Positions 35,786-44,702 are shown, numbered from the stretch's first letter. The stretch is 64,000 bases of DNA from Alkalihalobacillus bogoriensis ATCC BAA-922 (GCF_000621445.1 NZ_JHYI01000010.1:1-64000); one strand, 5' to 3'. Numbers and translations are program-made. The notes: generated from the sequence alone by a model not told the origin.

Positions 35786-36352
35786 TTAGTTCATATCTTG
35801 GACAATAACTTGGAAGACAACTTCATTAGATGTTTTATTTTTAAAAGAGTAGTCGAAGTTGCTATGAAATCGAATCGCTTCAAATTGCTTTAGAAGGTGT
35901 TCTTCTTTATTAATTTGGACGGTTAATTCACCTTTCATAACCGTAATAATATGAACCGAAGTATTTGCTTGAATAACAGGTTTATAAACAGAATGAGGTT
36001 TAAAATAATAGCGAAACATTTCTGAACCGTCTATTGAAAACATTTGTTCTGTTACAAGCACATCATCCACACTCATTAGCGGTTGTTTATCTGTGATTTT
36101 AGCTAAAATGATTTCATCTTCATGTGTTAAGAGAGAAGAAAGAGGAACTGATAACGCACTGGAAATTTTCCAGATAACTGACAAGGAAGGGTTTGCGTCT
36201 CCGCGTTCAATATTTCCTAATGTTAGTTTGCTGACGTTTGTAATTTTTGCTAATTCTTCTAAGCTTAAATATTTACTTTGTCTTAGCCGACGTAAACGTT
36301 GGCCTAATGTAATTTTTAAATGTTTTTCATGGTTATCTGCTAATTGTGACAT
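35786..36352 (-). CDS. XRE-family regulator with cupin sensor
   Basis: 188 aa. Helix-turn-helix 3 domain (about 15-72: LGQRLRRLRQSKYLSLEELA, ITNVSKLTLGNIERGDANPS) and a C-terminal cupin (about 110-185: HSVYKPVIQANTSVHIITVM, GELTVQINKEEHLLKQFEAI). Start ATG 36352 follows GAGGAG. Divergent from a DMT exporter with 75 bp between starts, so it most likely controls that gene and itself. The ligand is unknown. Confidence 0.85.
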   Translation of the reverse strand: MSQLADNHEKHLKITLGQRLRRLRQSKYLSLEELAKITNVSKLTLGNIERGDANPSLSVIWKISSALSVPLSSLLTHEDEIILAKITDKQPLMSVDDVLVTEQMFSIDGSEMFRYYFKPHSVYKPVIQANTSVHIITVMKGELTVQINKEEHLLKQFEAIRFHSNFDYSFKNKTSNEVVFQVIVQDMN

Positions 36353-36427
36353 GCTAATCTCCTCATTTAAACATTCTGTTTCTACGGATTTTATAATATA
36401 ATTTGAATACAAGGACTGGAGGTAAAC

Positions 36428-37384
36428 ATGAAAGGGATTTTATTAGGTATTTTAGCGTCTGTATTTTTTGCATTTACATTTATTTTTAATCGGTCAATGG
36501 AACTTTCTGGTGGGAGCTGGATATGGAGTTCATCATTGCGATTTTTATTCATGATTCCCTTTTTCTTTATTATCGTACTTTGGAGGGGAAACCTTAAGGG
36601 TTTATACCAAGAAATTAAAACCAACCCACTACAATGGGTTTTATGGAGTTTTGTTGGTTTTGTATTATTTTATGCCCCAATTACTTTTGCAGCAGCATAT
36701 GGACCAGGGTGGTTACTCTCTGGTACATGGCAATTTACGATTATTGCAGGGATTTTAATTGTTCCGCTGTTTTTTCGAGAAGGTAACGGGATTCGGGCAA
36801 AAATTCCGATGAAATCATTAAAAATCTCGTTATTGATTTTTCTTGGAATCCTCTTAATACAACTCCACCATGTCCAAAGTGTTTCTATGACGATGGTATT
36901 GTTAGGGTTTCTACCAGTTATTGTAGCTGCCTTTGCGTATCCGTTAGGCAATCGTAAAATGATGGAAGTGTGTGGTGGACGATTAGATGTTTTCCAAAGA
37001 ATACTAGGAATGTTACTTGCTTCACTTCCGTTTTGGTTAGTATTAAGTGGAATTGGCATAGCTACAGTAGGTTTACCAAGTCAAACTCAAGTCACACAAA
37101 CCTTTATTGTTGGGTTGTGTTCTGGTGTTATTGCGACGACTTTGTTCTTTTTTGCGACAGATTTAGTTAGAAATGCTCCTGAAAAATTAGCTGCCGTGGA
37201 AGCAACGCAATCAACACAAGTGATTTTTGTAATTATTGGAGAAATGCTTCTTCTGTCTACACCACTTCCTAATTGGTTAGCATGGGGAGGGATTCTTATC
37301 ATTATGATTGGGATGATATTCCATAGTCTTTCTTCAGCAAAAAGTGTAAATATAAAACAAAACAAACAACTAAAATCAAGTTAA
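36428..37384 (+). CDS. DMT-superfamily multidrug-efflux-type transporter
   Basis: 318 aa, ten membrane segments. The long first half (ASVFFAFTFIFNRSMELSGG, then SWIWSSSLRF), the central FAAAYGPGWLLSGTWQFTII and the second-half ATDLVRNAPEKLAAVEATQS then TQVIFVIIGEML are typical of the multidrug resistance efflux (EmrE-like) group of Bacillus DMT proteins. Start ATG 36428 follows TGGAGG. Controlled, by position, by the divergent XRE-cupin regulator. Substrate unknown. Confidence 0.8.
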   Translation: MKGILLGILASVFFAFTFIFNRSMELSGGSWIWSSSLRFLFMIPFFFIIVLWRGNLKGLYQEIKTNPLQWVLWSFVGFVLFYAPITFAAAYGPGWLLSGTWQFTIIAGILIVPLFFREGNGIRAKIPMKSLKISLLIFLGILLIQLHHVQSVSMTMVLLGFLPVIVAAFAYPLGNRKMMEVCGGRLDVFQRILGMLLASLPFWLVLSGIGIATVGLPSQTQVTQTFIVGLCSGVIATTLFFFATDLVRNAPEKLAAVEATQSTQVIFVIIGEMLLLSTPLPNWLAWGGILIIMIGMIFHSLSSAKSVNIKQNKQLKSS

Positions 37385-37387
37385 ACA

Positions 37388-37423
37388 GGAAGAAAGGAAA
37401 TCATCTGAGATTTCCTTTCTTCC
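37388..37423. terminator. Bidirectional terminator with 15-bp perfect stem
   Basis: GGAAGAAAGGAAATC (37388-37402) pairs with GATTTCCTTTCTTCC (37409-37423) around a 6-base loop, between convergent transporter genes. No long T-run. Confidence 0.65.
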
Positions 37424-37440
37424 ATAATTATAGTGGACTT

Positions 37441-38649
37441 TTATTTAGTAAAAAAAAGCCCTGTCGTATGCTGGATTTTTTGTAAAGTAAATAAACAAAT
37501 AGGAGCAATGATTGTTACTAGACCAATTACGGTAAAGGCTGCACCCCAATGGAAGTGGTCAAGAACAACACCAAAAACGATTGGAGAAAAAATGGTGACA
37601 GTAAAACCGAACACAGATTGTACACCAAGTGCTATCGCAACAGAATCTGGGTCGGACACTTCAGTAATGGCGACATTGTAAATTGGTGAGTCTGCAACAA
37701 TCGTAAATCCGTAAAGAAGAGCAATAAGAACCATGAGCCAAATCGGGGCTTGAAGCAACCATCCGATCGATAATGAACAAAAAATACTAATGAGTAAAAA
37801 GATGTTTGCGGCTTTAATTCGTCCGATAGCATCCGATAAACGGCCTCCATAATAAGTAGCAAACCCTCCAACCATAATGACAATAGCACCAAAAACATTG
37901 CCATATCGTATGGCACTTGAAGTCTCAAAACCTTGCGTGATGAGATAATAAACGAGAAATGGACCAATCCATGCCCACATCGCATACAGTTCCCAACAAT
38001 GACCTGCATATCCACCGTTAACGAGCAAATTAGGCTTGCGAAACACTTTTTTTATTTTCGATAATCGTAACGGTTCACCACTTGAAGCAAATGCTTCTTG
38101 CGGTAATGCTAAAAAAGAAACAAGGATAGCAGCAAATAAGCAAAGAAGCGAAGTAACAGTAATGACACCATTCCACCCGACAGAATCTAAAAGCAAACCT
38201 GAAACAAGTAAAGAGGAGCCAGAGCCAACTACAAGTGCACCAACATAAATGCCAATCGCTTTGCCGCGTTGTTTTGGAGGAAAGATACTAGACAAGATTC
38301 GCATCCCAGGCACATAAATACCGGCAATGCCGATTCCTGATAATGTTCGCAATAACAACGCACTCCAAAACCCTGATGCAAAAAAACTAAAGCACAATCC
38401 AGAGAGTCCTGCTAAAATAGCCCCAAAGACAAACGAATATTTTGGATTATATTTATCACTTAACATACTATAGGCAATAATAGCGACAACATAGCCGACA
38501 TGAAAAAAAGCAATGATAATACCAGATTGAGTCGGTGTTAGTTGCCATTCTTGTTCAACGACAGGGAGAACGGCAGAAAAGTTAAACCACACTTGCATCG
38601 CTAAAAATTGGGCAATGGAAAGGGTCCAAAGAATTTTTGTTTTTGTAAT
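37441..38649 (-). CDS. Major facilitator superfamily transporter
   Basis: About 402 aa, 12 membrane segments, MFS pattern with loop 2-3 motif SMLSDKYNPKYSF and loop 8-9 motif YYGGRLSDAIGRIKA. The first ATG in frame (38598) would cut helix 1; the reading frame upstream still encodes ITKTKILWTLSIAQFLA, a clear helix 1, with no ATG, GTG or TTG before the next stop. The likely start is ATT at 38649, ten bases after AAAGGA; a conventional start would require a sequence error. Substrate unknown. Confidence 0.75.
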   Translation of the reverse strand: MTKTKILWTLSIAQFLAMQVWFNFSAVLPVVEQEWQLTPTQSGIIIAFFHVGYVVAIIAYSMLSDKYNPKYSFVFGAILAGLSGLCFSFFASGFWSALLLRTLSGIGIAGIYVPGMRILSSIFPPKQRGKAIGIYVGALVVGSGSSLLVSGLLLDSVGWNGVITVTSLLCLFAAILVSFLALPQEAFASSGEPLRLSKIKKVFRKPNLLVNGGYAGHCWELYAMWAWIGPFLVYYLITQGFETSSAIRYGNVFGAIVIMVGGFATYYGGRLSDAIGRIKAANIFLLISIFCSLSIGWLLQAPIWLMVLIALLYGFTIVADSPIYNVAITEVSDPDSVAIALGVQSVFGFTVTIFSPIVFGVVLDHFHWGAAFTVIGLVTIIAPICLFTLQKIQHTTGLFFTK

Positions 38650-38730
38650 GGGAAAAACATCCTTTCTTATTGCAAAAGATTTCCTCTCCTATTATAATCG
38701 TTTTCAACACATTAAGGGAGAGTGTCGCTT

Positions 38731-39297
38731 ATGAAAATGGAAGAAATCTATAATGATTTACCGACGATTGAAACTCCGAGACTACGATTAAGAAAATTAA
38801 CTTTAGGAGACGCGGAAAATATGTTCTCTTATTGTTCAAATGAAGAGGTCGCAAAGTATGTGACATGGGACCGTCATGAGACAATTGATCATACTATTGA
38901 TTTTATTATGTTTGTGCTTGAACAATATCAATCTCAAAAAATAGCACCTTGGGCGATCGAGGTAAAAGAAACGAACGAAATGGTTGGAACGATCGATTTT
39001 GTTTCATGGTCGATACATCATAACCATGCCGAAATTGGCTATGCACTCTCCCAACAATATTGGGGAAAAGGAATGATACCGGAAGCGGCAACAGCTTTAT
39101 TAACGTTCGGTTTTGAAAATATGAACTTGGAGCGAATAGAGGCACGGTGTTTTGTTGAGAACACCGCTTCTGCAAAGGTAATGGAGAAGATAGGTATGAC
39201 TCGAGAAGGAACGATGAAAAAGAAAATGTTTACAAAAGGAAAATTTTGGGATGTTCATTGTTATGCGATTCTAAGAGAACAATTTTACAGACTATAA
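38731..39297 (+). CDS. GNAT-family N-acetyltransferase (RimJ/RimL type)
   Basis: 188 aa. Single GNAT domain: IETPRLRLRKLTLGDAENMF, the acetyl-CoA loop YWGKGMIPEAATALL, and the end IEARCFVENTASAKVMEKIG then MTREG. This subgroup acetylates ribosomal protein N-termini or small molecules; substrate unknown. ATG 38731 follows GGGAG at ten bases; a GTG at 38722 is too near. Seventy-two bp before the methylase gene. Confidence 0.85.
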   Translation: MKMEEIYNDLPTIETPRLRLRKLTLGDAENMFSYCSNEEVAKYVTWDRHETIDHTIDFIMFVLEQYQSQKIAPWAIEVKETNEMVGTIDFVSWSIHHNHAEIGYALSQQYWGKGMIPEAATALLTFGFENMNLERIEARCFVENTASAKVMEKIGMTREGTMKKKMFTKGKFWDVHCYAILREQFYRL

Positions 39298-39368
39298 TCT
39301 CTCCTTTTTTTATAGTATACTTTTTTGTATTATGTTTTGTTTTGTGTAAAGTCACAGGAGATGAAAAG

Positions 39369-40211
39369 ATGAACAAACGAGAAGACGTACAACCATTTTT
39401 AAAATGGGCTGGTGGAAAACGACAATTAATTCCGGTTTTATCTGAGCTTGCTCCAAAAGAGTTTAATCGTTATTTTGAACCATTTGTCGGTGCAGGTGCC
39501 ATGCTTTTTCACTTTAAACCCGAAGCAGCCTTTATTAATGATGTGAATGAAGAATTGATCAATGTTTATGAAATGATAAGAGATGATATTGATGAATTGC
39601 TTGAAAGCCTAGAAAAACATCAAAATGATTCAGATTATTTTTATCATATCCGTTCGCTTGATCGACAGGATGGATTTCAAAAGTTATCCAAAATAGAGCG
39701 GGCCTCTCGCATTATTTATTTAAATAAAACATGTTTTAACGGATTATTCCGTGTGAACTCAAAAGGTCAATTTAATGTTCCTTTTGGTAAATATAAAAAT
39801 CCAAATATAAAAAATGAACCCGTTCTCCGAGCTGTTCATCAATATTTAAATGAAAATGATGTTTTTATTTCAAATGAGGATTTTTCTACAGTAGTGCTAC
39901 GAGAAGCGACTGAAGGGGATTTTGTTTATTTCGACCCACCATATGATCCTGTATCCACAACCTCTTCTTTTACAAGTTATGCATTAGAAGGCTTTGGAAA
40001 AGAAGAGCAACGACGATTGCGCGATGTTGTTGTCGAACTCGCCAACCGGGGCTGTTATGTAATGGTTTCTAATTCTTATACGGACTTTATTTGTGAATTA
40101 TATGATCAGTTTACAATTAAAGCGGTTAAAGCAACGAGAGCAATTAATTCAAAAGCAGCAGGACGTGGGAAAATTGACGAGGCGGTGATCTTAACGTATG
40201 ACAAAAAATGA
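39369..40211 (+). CDS. Dam-family DNA adenine-N6 methyltransferase (type II modification)
   Basis: 280 aa, D12 class alpha methylase. N-terminal PFLKWAGGKRQLIPVLSELA, SAM loop FEPFVGAGAM, NDVNEELINVYEMIR, NKTCFNGLFRVNSKGQFNVP, then catalytic FVYFDPPYDPVS (DPPY) and C-terminal AINSKAAGRGKIDEAVILTY. Methylates the adenine of a short palindrome; GATC is the commonest target of the family but not certain. Start ATG 39369 follows AGGAG. Overlaps the next gene by 14 bp, forming a restriction-modification pair. Confidence 0.92.
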   Translation: MNKREDVQPFLKWAGGKRQLIPVLSELAPKEFNRYFEPFVGAGAMLFHFKPEAAFINDVNEELINVYEMIRDDIDELLESLEKHQNDSDYFYHIRSLDRQDGFQKLSKIERASRIIYLNKTCFNGLFRVNSKGQFNVPFGKYKNPNIKNEPVLRAVHQYLNENDVFISNEDFSTVVLREATEGDFVYFDPPYDPVSTTSSFTSYALEGFGKEEQRRLRDVVVELANRGCYVMVSNSYTDFICELYDQFTIKAVKATRAINSKAAGRGKIDEAVILTYDKK

Positions 40212-41475
40212 TCGCGCATGGGAAACATTATTTTCACGTCATCAAATTTTACACGATATTCAAACAAATGGGTATTCCCGGATAACAGCGGATATGATTC
40301 GAGAAGAACGAGAACCACGGTTAATGTGTAAATTTGACCACGAGTCAAACTTACCGAAACTGTTTCAACAACATGGGTTATCAATTTTACCGATTTCACG
40401 CTCTGAATATATCATTGGTCCGTTTTCGATATTTGAGGATGTATCTTATGAGACACAAACACCGATAAAGGTCACACTACCTTCCTATGTAGATACAGTT
40501 AACACGACTGACTTATACTCAGAAAGTGCTACCCTTCATGCGGCGTTTGTGAGTGGAATGTTTCATCAAGTATTAGGATTATCTCAAGATGCCCCTTTAT
40601 TACAAACGGTTTCTGGACGAATGGGCTCAAAACAGTTTGATTATGAAGTAGCTGTTCGTGAAGGTACGTTTCCGATTGAAGTGGTAGGATCACAAATCGA
40701 AATTGATGGTGGATATGAGGGTGAAAAAGATTTTATCATTGTAGAAGCAAAAAAAGAAGCGGTTCGTGATTTTAATATTCGTCAGCTTTTTTATCCATAT
40801 CGCGTATGGTCAAAGCGGACAAATAAAAAAATTACTCCGGTATTTTTTACGCATTCCAATGATATTTTTACTTTTTTTGTGTATGAGTTTCGAAATGCAA
40901 ATGTTTTTAATTCGATTCGTCTCGTTAAGCAAATGAACTTTATGATTGATGGCGAAGCAATATCAATTCAAGACATTATTGAAGTAGCAAAACAAACTAA
41001 AGCTGATAAAGAAACGTATGAAATACCATTTCCTCAAGCAGATAGTTTTGAACGAGTCGTTGATTTGTTAAGTTTATTATATGAACAATCATTAACAAAA
41101 GATATGATTACGGAAAACTATGATTTTACAGCGAGGCAATCGGACTATTATACAAACATCGGTCGGTATTTACGGTTAATTGAAAAAGAAACGAAACAAG
41201 GTCAAATTCAATACAAGTTAAGTTCATTAGGTGAATCAATAATGGGGTTGCCATATAAACAAAAGTATTTAGAACTTACTCGATGTTTGTTTAAAAAAAC
41301 AGTCTTCCAACGTGTTTTTTTAGAATGGGTTCCGACGATGGCGATTTCAAAAGACCGAATCGTGACAATAATGCAAGAAGAAAAGGTTGGGATATTAGCA
41401 GAATCAACTTTGTATCGTCGAGCACAAACGGTTATCAAGTGGATGGATTGGGTAAAGAGGTTATGTGAACGATAG
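40198..41475 (+). CDS. Type II restriction endonuclease, PD-(D/E)XK type
   Basis: 425 aa. The segment EKDFIIVEAKKEAVRDFNIR (about residues 180-200) carries the D-x(n)-E-x-K nuclease signature. The C-terminal 150 residues look like a helical, winged-helix DNA-binding part (LGESIMGLPYKQKYLELTR.., ESTLYRRAQTVIKWMDWVK). Starts ATG 40198, 14 bp inside the methylase gene. Much longer than DpnII or MboI, so the partner recognises its site by a different protein even if the methylase is GATC-type. A terminator follows at once. Confidence 0.8.
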   Translation: MTKNDRAWETLFSRHQILHDIQTNGYSRITADMIREEREPRLMCKFDHESNLPKLFQQHGLSILPISRSEYIIGPFSIFEDVSYETQTPIKVTLPSYVDTVNTTDLYSESATLHAAFVSGMFHQVLGLSQDAPLLQTVSGRMGSKQFDYEVAVREGTFPIEVVGSQIEIDGGYEGEKDFIIVEAKKEAVRDFNIRQLFYPYRVWSKRTNKKITPVFFTHSNDIFTFFVYEFRNANVFNSIRLVKQMNFMIDGEAISIQDIIEVAKQTKADKETYEIPFPQADSFERVVDLLSLLYEQSLTKDMITENYDFTARQSDYYTNIGRYLRLIEKETKQGQIQYKLSSLGESIMGLPYKQKYLELTRCLFKKTVFQRVFLEWVPTMAISKDRIVTIMQEEKVGILAESTLYRRAQTVIKWMDWVKRLCER

Positions 41476-41504
41476 AAAGAATAGGCCAACAGCCTATTCT
41501 TTTG
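41476..41504. terminator. Bidirectional terminator after the restriction-modification genes
   Basis: AGAATAGGC (41478-41486) pairs with GCCTATTCT (41492-41500), followed by TTTG. Confidence 0.85.
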
Positions 41505-41506
41505 TT

Positions 41507-41779
41507 TTACATCGTTGCAAAAATAAAAATTGAGAAAAAGAAAAGGAGTAAAATAATAGTAAAAATAGAGAGGATAATCCCAACAATACTACAAACTCGT
41601 CCTGCTATTGCTAAATTACGACCTTTCTCTCCTGTTAGCTCTAGTTCTTTTATACTTCTATTTGCAAGGAAAATACCAAAGATGCCTAAAATTAGTCCAA
41701 ATCCTGACAGTAGTATAGATAAAATCCCTAGTATTAGGGCAGTGATGGCTTTCCCATTGGTAGGCATATGTTCATTCAT
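41507..41779 (-). CDS. DUF4190-like two-helix membrane protein
   Basis: 90 aa. Start ATG 41779 is chosen over 41785 for spacing to the GGGGG signal. NGKAITALILGILSILL.., GLILGIFGIFLANRSIKELE, GRNLAIAGRVCSIVGIILSI is the DUF4190 pattern of two helices with a small polar turn. Role unknown. Converges with the restriction endonuclease gene. Confidence 0.75.
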   Translation of the reverse strand: MNEHMPTNGKAITALILGILSILLSGFGLILGIFGIFLANRSIKELELTGEKGRNLAIAGRVCSIVGIILSIFTIILLLFFFSIFIFATM

Positions 41780-41979
41780 ATTCATTCCCCCTATAACTAC
41801 TTTATGATAGCCAGCTGAATTCACATCAAAATAATACCATAAAATTGCAATTAGTGGACGAGTAGTCAAAAAAAAACGGAATAATTTTTTATTGTATAAA
41901 ATGGTGTGGATACAAGGGTCTTTGTTTTTGTTTTTCTTCAAGCTTATGTATAATGGGAAAAAAACGTGGAGTGAACATC

Positions 41980-42564
41980 ATGAAAGTTTTATTAATTCGG
42001 CACGGGAAATCTGAAAAAAGTGGTGGGGGACAAATCGATATCCCTTTATCTGAAAAAGGACTGTTACAAGCGCAAAAAGTGAGTCAATATTTAGCAAAAC
42101 ATCAACCGATTGATCGCATTTATTCAAGTCCATTAACAAGAGCATTGCATACAGCACAAGCGATAGGAGAAACAACAGGAACACCAGTTCAAGTAGATGT
42201 TCAAATGATGGAACGAACGAGTGGTATATTTGATGGATATACAAATGAAGAACGGGAAGAGAGATATCCGTCAGAATGGTTATATTTTTCTAATCATAGA
42301 GCCGAAGCGGCACCTAATGGGGAGTCGTTATTTCATTTAGATGAAAGAGTATCTCAAGTGATGGATCGAGTCGTTGATGCGAGTTCAAACGATACGATTG
42401 CGATAGTGAGTCATGGCGAGTGGATTAATTTATTTTTGCATAAAGTACTTGAAGTGCCATTGTATCATTACCCTATGTTTAAAGTGAAACCAGCAAGTGT
42501 TTCGCTATTATCATTTAAGAAAACAGGTCAAAAGGTTGTGCATTATCTCAATCGAGTGTATTAG
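41980..42564 (+). CDS. Histidine phosphatase family protein (phosphoglycerate mutase-like)
   Basis: 194 aa. Catalytic motif LIRHGKSEKS (phospho-histidine His), YSSPLTRALHTAQAI with the second Arg, acid in MMERTSGIFDGY, and the second His in VSHGEWINLF. Acts as a cytosolic phosphatase or mutase; substrate not predictable. ATG 41980 follows GTGGAGTG. Seven bp before a nucleoside phosphorylase remnant. Confidence 0.9.
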   Translation: MKVLLIRHGKSEKSGGGQIDIPLSEKGLLQAQKVSQYLAKHQPIDRIYSSPLTRALHTAQAIGETTGTPVQVDVQMMERTSGIFDGYTNEEREERYPSEWLYFSNHRAEAAPNGESLFHLDERVSQVMDRVVDASSNDTIAIVSHGEWINLFLHKVLEVPLYHYPMFKVKPASVSLLSFKKTGQKVVHYLNRVY

Positions 42565-42571
42565 GTGAGAA

Positions 42572-42893
42572 ATGAAAGTGTATTGGGATTATACGAAAGA
42601 TGATTGGTTGAAAAAAAAATCCAGCTCTAGTCCAGATGGCTGTTACGTTTTGTGAAAAAGAAAACATTAAAAAGTGGTCTCAAGATGGATATTTAGGTGT
42701 TGAGATGGAATGTGGAACGACGTTTGCTGTTTGTGCAAGCTTTACCAAGAGAGCGATTGGGTTATTTCAAGTCTCAGACCAGATCATTCATGGAGATTCG
42801 GTTCTTTATTCGAACGAAGAAAAAGACTTTATTAAAAGTGCCACAAATGAGGTTATTAGAAGACTAGCCTTGCATCTTACAGCAAAAGGATAA
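42572..42893 (+). pseudogene. Nucleoside phosphorylase remnant, frameshifted in an A9 run
   Basis: The frame from ATG 42572 reads MKVYWDYTKDDWLKKK then leaves phase and ends at a TGA near 42655. The run of nine A at 42611-42619 is one base too long; with eight, the frame continues NPALVQMAVTFCEKENIKKW then GVEMECGTTFAVCASF.KRAIGLFQVSD to 42893. The GVEME..TTFAV and LFQVSD segments are those of the PNP/UDP phosphorylase C-terminal part (ribose-binding). Only about 105 of the usual 240 or more residues are present, so it is both truncated and shifted. Confidence 0.75.
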
Positions 42894-42916
42894 CGAAGCA
42901 ATTTGAATGTTACATT

Positions 42917-43098
42917 ACGGACATATATTCCGCTATTTTTTGGAAAAACACACTATTTGTATTGTGCATGGACATATGTTCCGTTATTTGATGAAAATAG
43001 GAGTGGGAGTACTTATTTTTCTTAAAGTAACGGAACGAGTGTCCGATAGCTTTTGAAAAACATGGTTTTCAACTAAAATAACGGAACATATGTCCGAA
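42917..43098. repeat. Four-core dyad element, copy 2 (CGGACATATGTTCCG family)
   Basis: Forward cores ACGGACATATATTCCGCTAT at 42917 and TGGACATATGTTCCGTTAT at 42969; inverted cores TAACGGAACGAGTGTCCGAT at 43028 and ATAACGGAACATATGTCCGA at 43079. Spacing 52, 59 and 51 bp, the same layout as copy 1. Confidence 0.85.
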
Positions 43099-43100
43099 AA

Positions 43101-43152
43101 CCAACAACAAGTAAGCTGTCGATGTTAATCTCGACAGCTTACTTGTTGTTGG
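43101..43152. terminator. Terminator with a 22-bp perfect stem
   Basis: 43101-43122 (CCAACAACAAGTAAGCTGTC..) is repeated exactly inverted at 43131-43152, 8-base loop. On the minus strand it ends with TTTTC, so it terminates the methyltransferase gene; on the plus strand ATTTTCC follows. Confidence 0.85.
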
Positions 43153-43159
43153 ATTTTCC

Positions 43160-44362
43160 TTATTTCCTCGTCGTAACTTCAAAAATGGCAAATTTTAAAT
43201 AATCACCTTCATCGGCCCCTAATAATTTTGGATGGTCATAACCTGCTCCGTCCCAATGAATTTGTCTTAAGATTTTTTTTGCATCAAATGCAGCATCAGT
43301 AAGCATGTCCATAAACATATGAGGATGGACGTGATACGAACAACTAGCCGTAACAAAATAGCCACCTTCTCTTACAAGTTTAAGTCCGTTTAAATTAATA
43401 TCTTTATAACCACGTAGAGCTTTTTTAACTGCGTGTTTTGACTTTGCAAAGGCAGGAGGATCTACAATAACGACATCCCATTTCTTCTCTTCTTGAACAC
43501 AATCACGTAAATAATCAAAAGCATTGGCAACGACAAAATCAACATTAGAAAAATCATTTAACGCTGCATTTTTTTTTGCCGTTTCGATAGCGTGTTCAGA
43601 AATGTCAACGGCTGTTACATGCTTTGCCCCGTATTTACATGCATTAAGCATAAATGAGCCGGTATGGGTAAAACAATCAAGAACCTCAGCATCTTCAGTA
43701 ATGAGCGGTTGAATGGCTGCTCGGTTTTGACGCTGGTCAAAAAAGAATCCTGTTTTCTGGCCATTTTCAATATCGACAATGTAACGAACACCGTTTTCAA
43801 CAATTTCAATTTCTGTAGGCGATTCACCATACCAAAATCCTTTTTCTTGTTCTAAACCCTCGAGCTCTCGAACATACACATCATTGCGGAGGTAAATTGC
43901 TTTTGGTTGAAAGACTTCTAATAATCCTTCCAATAACGATTCTTTTTGCACTTCCATGCCAAGAGCCATAATTTGTACTACGAGAACATCCTCATATTTA
44001 TCAACAACAAACCCTGGTAGAAAATCAGCTTCCCCATATATCGCTCTACAAGAGGTAACATTAGGGATAAAACGTTGGCGATGTGCCCACGCTTGCTTAA
44101 TTCGTTGAACAAAAAAAGAGGAGTCAATTTGTTCATCTTCTTGATGAGTTAAAACTCGAACCATCATTTGAGAGTTTGGATTAATGAAGCCTCTTGCTAA
44201 AAAAACATGATTATGGTTGTACACATCTACAATGTCACCAGGGGTAAAATCACCAATGACTTCATCGATTTCACTTTGGAAAACCCAAGGATGTCCTTGT
44301 TCTACTCGTTTCTTTCGTTTTCTATGTAAAATTACTTTTGCCTTCAATTTCGTCAGCTCCAT
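43160..44362 (-). CDS. RlmI-like rRNA large-subunit methyltransferase (YwbD type)
   Basis: 400 aa. N-terminal PUA domain (GHPWVFQSEIDEVIGDFTPG), a linking domain, then a class I SAM methyltransferase: VLDCFTHTGSFMLNA, VTAVDISEHAIETAKKNA, VIVDPPAFAKSK, GGYFVTASCSYHV. Family members methylate 23S rRNA; B. subtilis YwbD is the probable orthologue. ATG 44362 has no clear ribosome binding site, while a TTG at 44347 lies nine bases after GGAG and may be the true start. Own terminator downstream. Confidence 0.85.
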   Translation of the reverse strand: MELTKLKAKVILHRKRKKRVEQGHPWVFQSEIDEVIGDFTPGDIVDVYNHNHVFLARGFINPNSQMMVRVLTHQEDEQIDSSFFVQRIKQAWAHRQRFIPNVTSCRAIYGEADFLPGFVVDKYEDVLVVQIMALGMEVQKESLLEGLLEVFQPKAIYLRNDVYVRELEGLEQEKGFWYGESPTEIEIVENGVRYIVDIENGQKTGFFFDQRQNRAAIQPLITEDAEVLDCFTHTGSFMLNACKYGAKHVTAVDISEHAIETAKKNAALNDFSNVDFVVANAFDYLRDCVQEEKKWDVVIVDPPAFAKSKHAVKKALRGYKDINLNGLKLVREGGYFVTASCSYHVHPHMFMDMLTDAAFDAKKILRQIHWDGAGYDHPKLLGADEGDYLKFAIFEVTTRK

Positions 44363-44414
44363 TTCATTCGTATACCGTTTCTATAATACAGAACAATGAA
44401 TGGAGAATCAATCG

Positions 44415-44702
44415 TTACACAACGATCGATAACCAGAAAAGGTGATAAAGGAAAATAACCGTATAAAGACTAACGGCGACCATAACCATCATTTGAATTT
44501 TTTTCTTTTGAAAAACATATGGTAAGAGAATAAATAAAAGCAGTGGTAAAGCAAGTTTAACAGTGTAAAAAACAAGAGTACTCGTGTCATAAATAATGGC
44601 CATGATCGGATTTGCTTCTTCAATGCCAAAGAAACGGATGCCGATATCTGTAAAAAAAGCATCGCAAAAACAGAGAAAGAGTAGGAATGCACTTAACAAC
44701 AT
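44415..44702 (-). CDS. DUF5658-like three-helix membrane protein
   Basis: 95 aa from ATG 44702. FCDAFFTDIGIRFFGIEEAN then PIMAIIYD fits the DUF5658 core. Three membrane segments. The frame runs on upstream as IKTKQKKI before the ATG, with an ATT at 44726 that has GAGGTGG 4-5 bases before it, whereas ATG 44702 has no ribosome binding site; an ATT start is therefore possible. Function unknown. Confidence 0.7.
   Translation of the reverse strand: MLLSAFLLFLCFCDAFFTDIGIRFFGIEEANPIMAIIYDTSTLVFYTVKLALPLLLFILLPYVFQKKKIQMMVMVAVSLYTVIFLYHLFWLSIVV

Noticed and set aside
41208-41489. Minus-strand frame opposite the end of the restriction endonuclease gene
   Set aside because: Shadow of a well-supported gene; no start signal.
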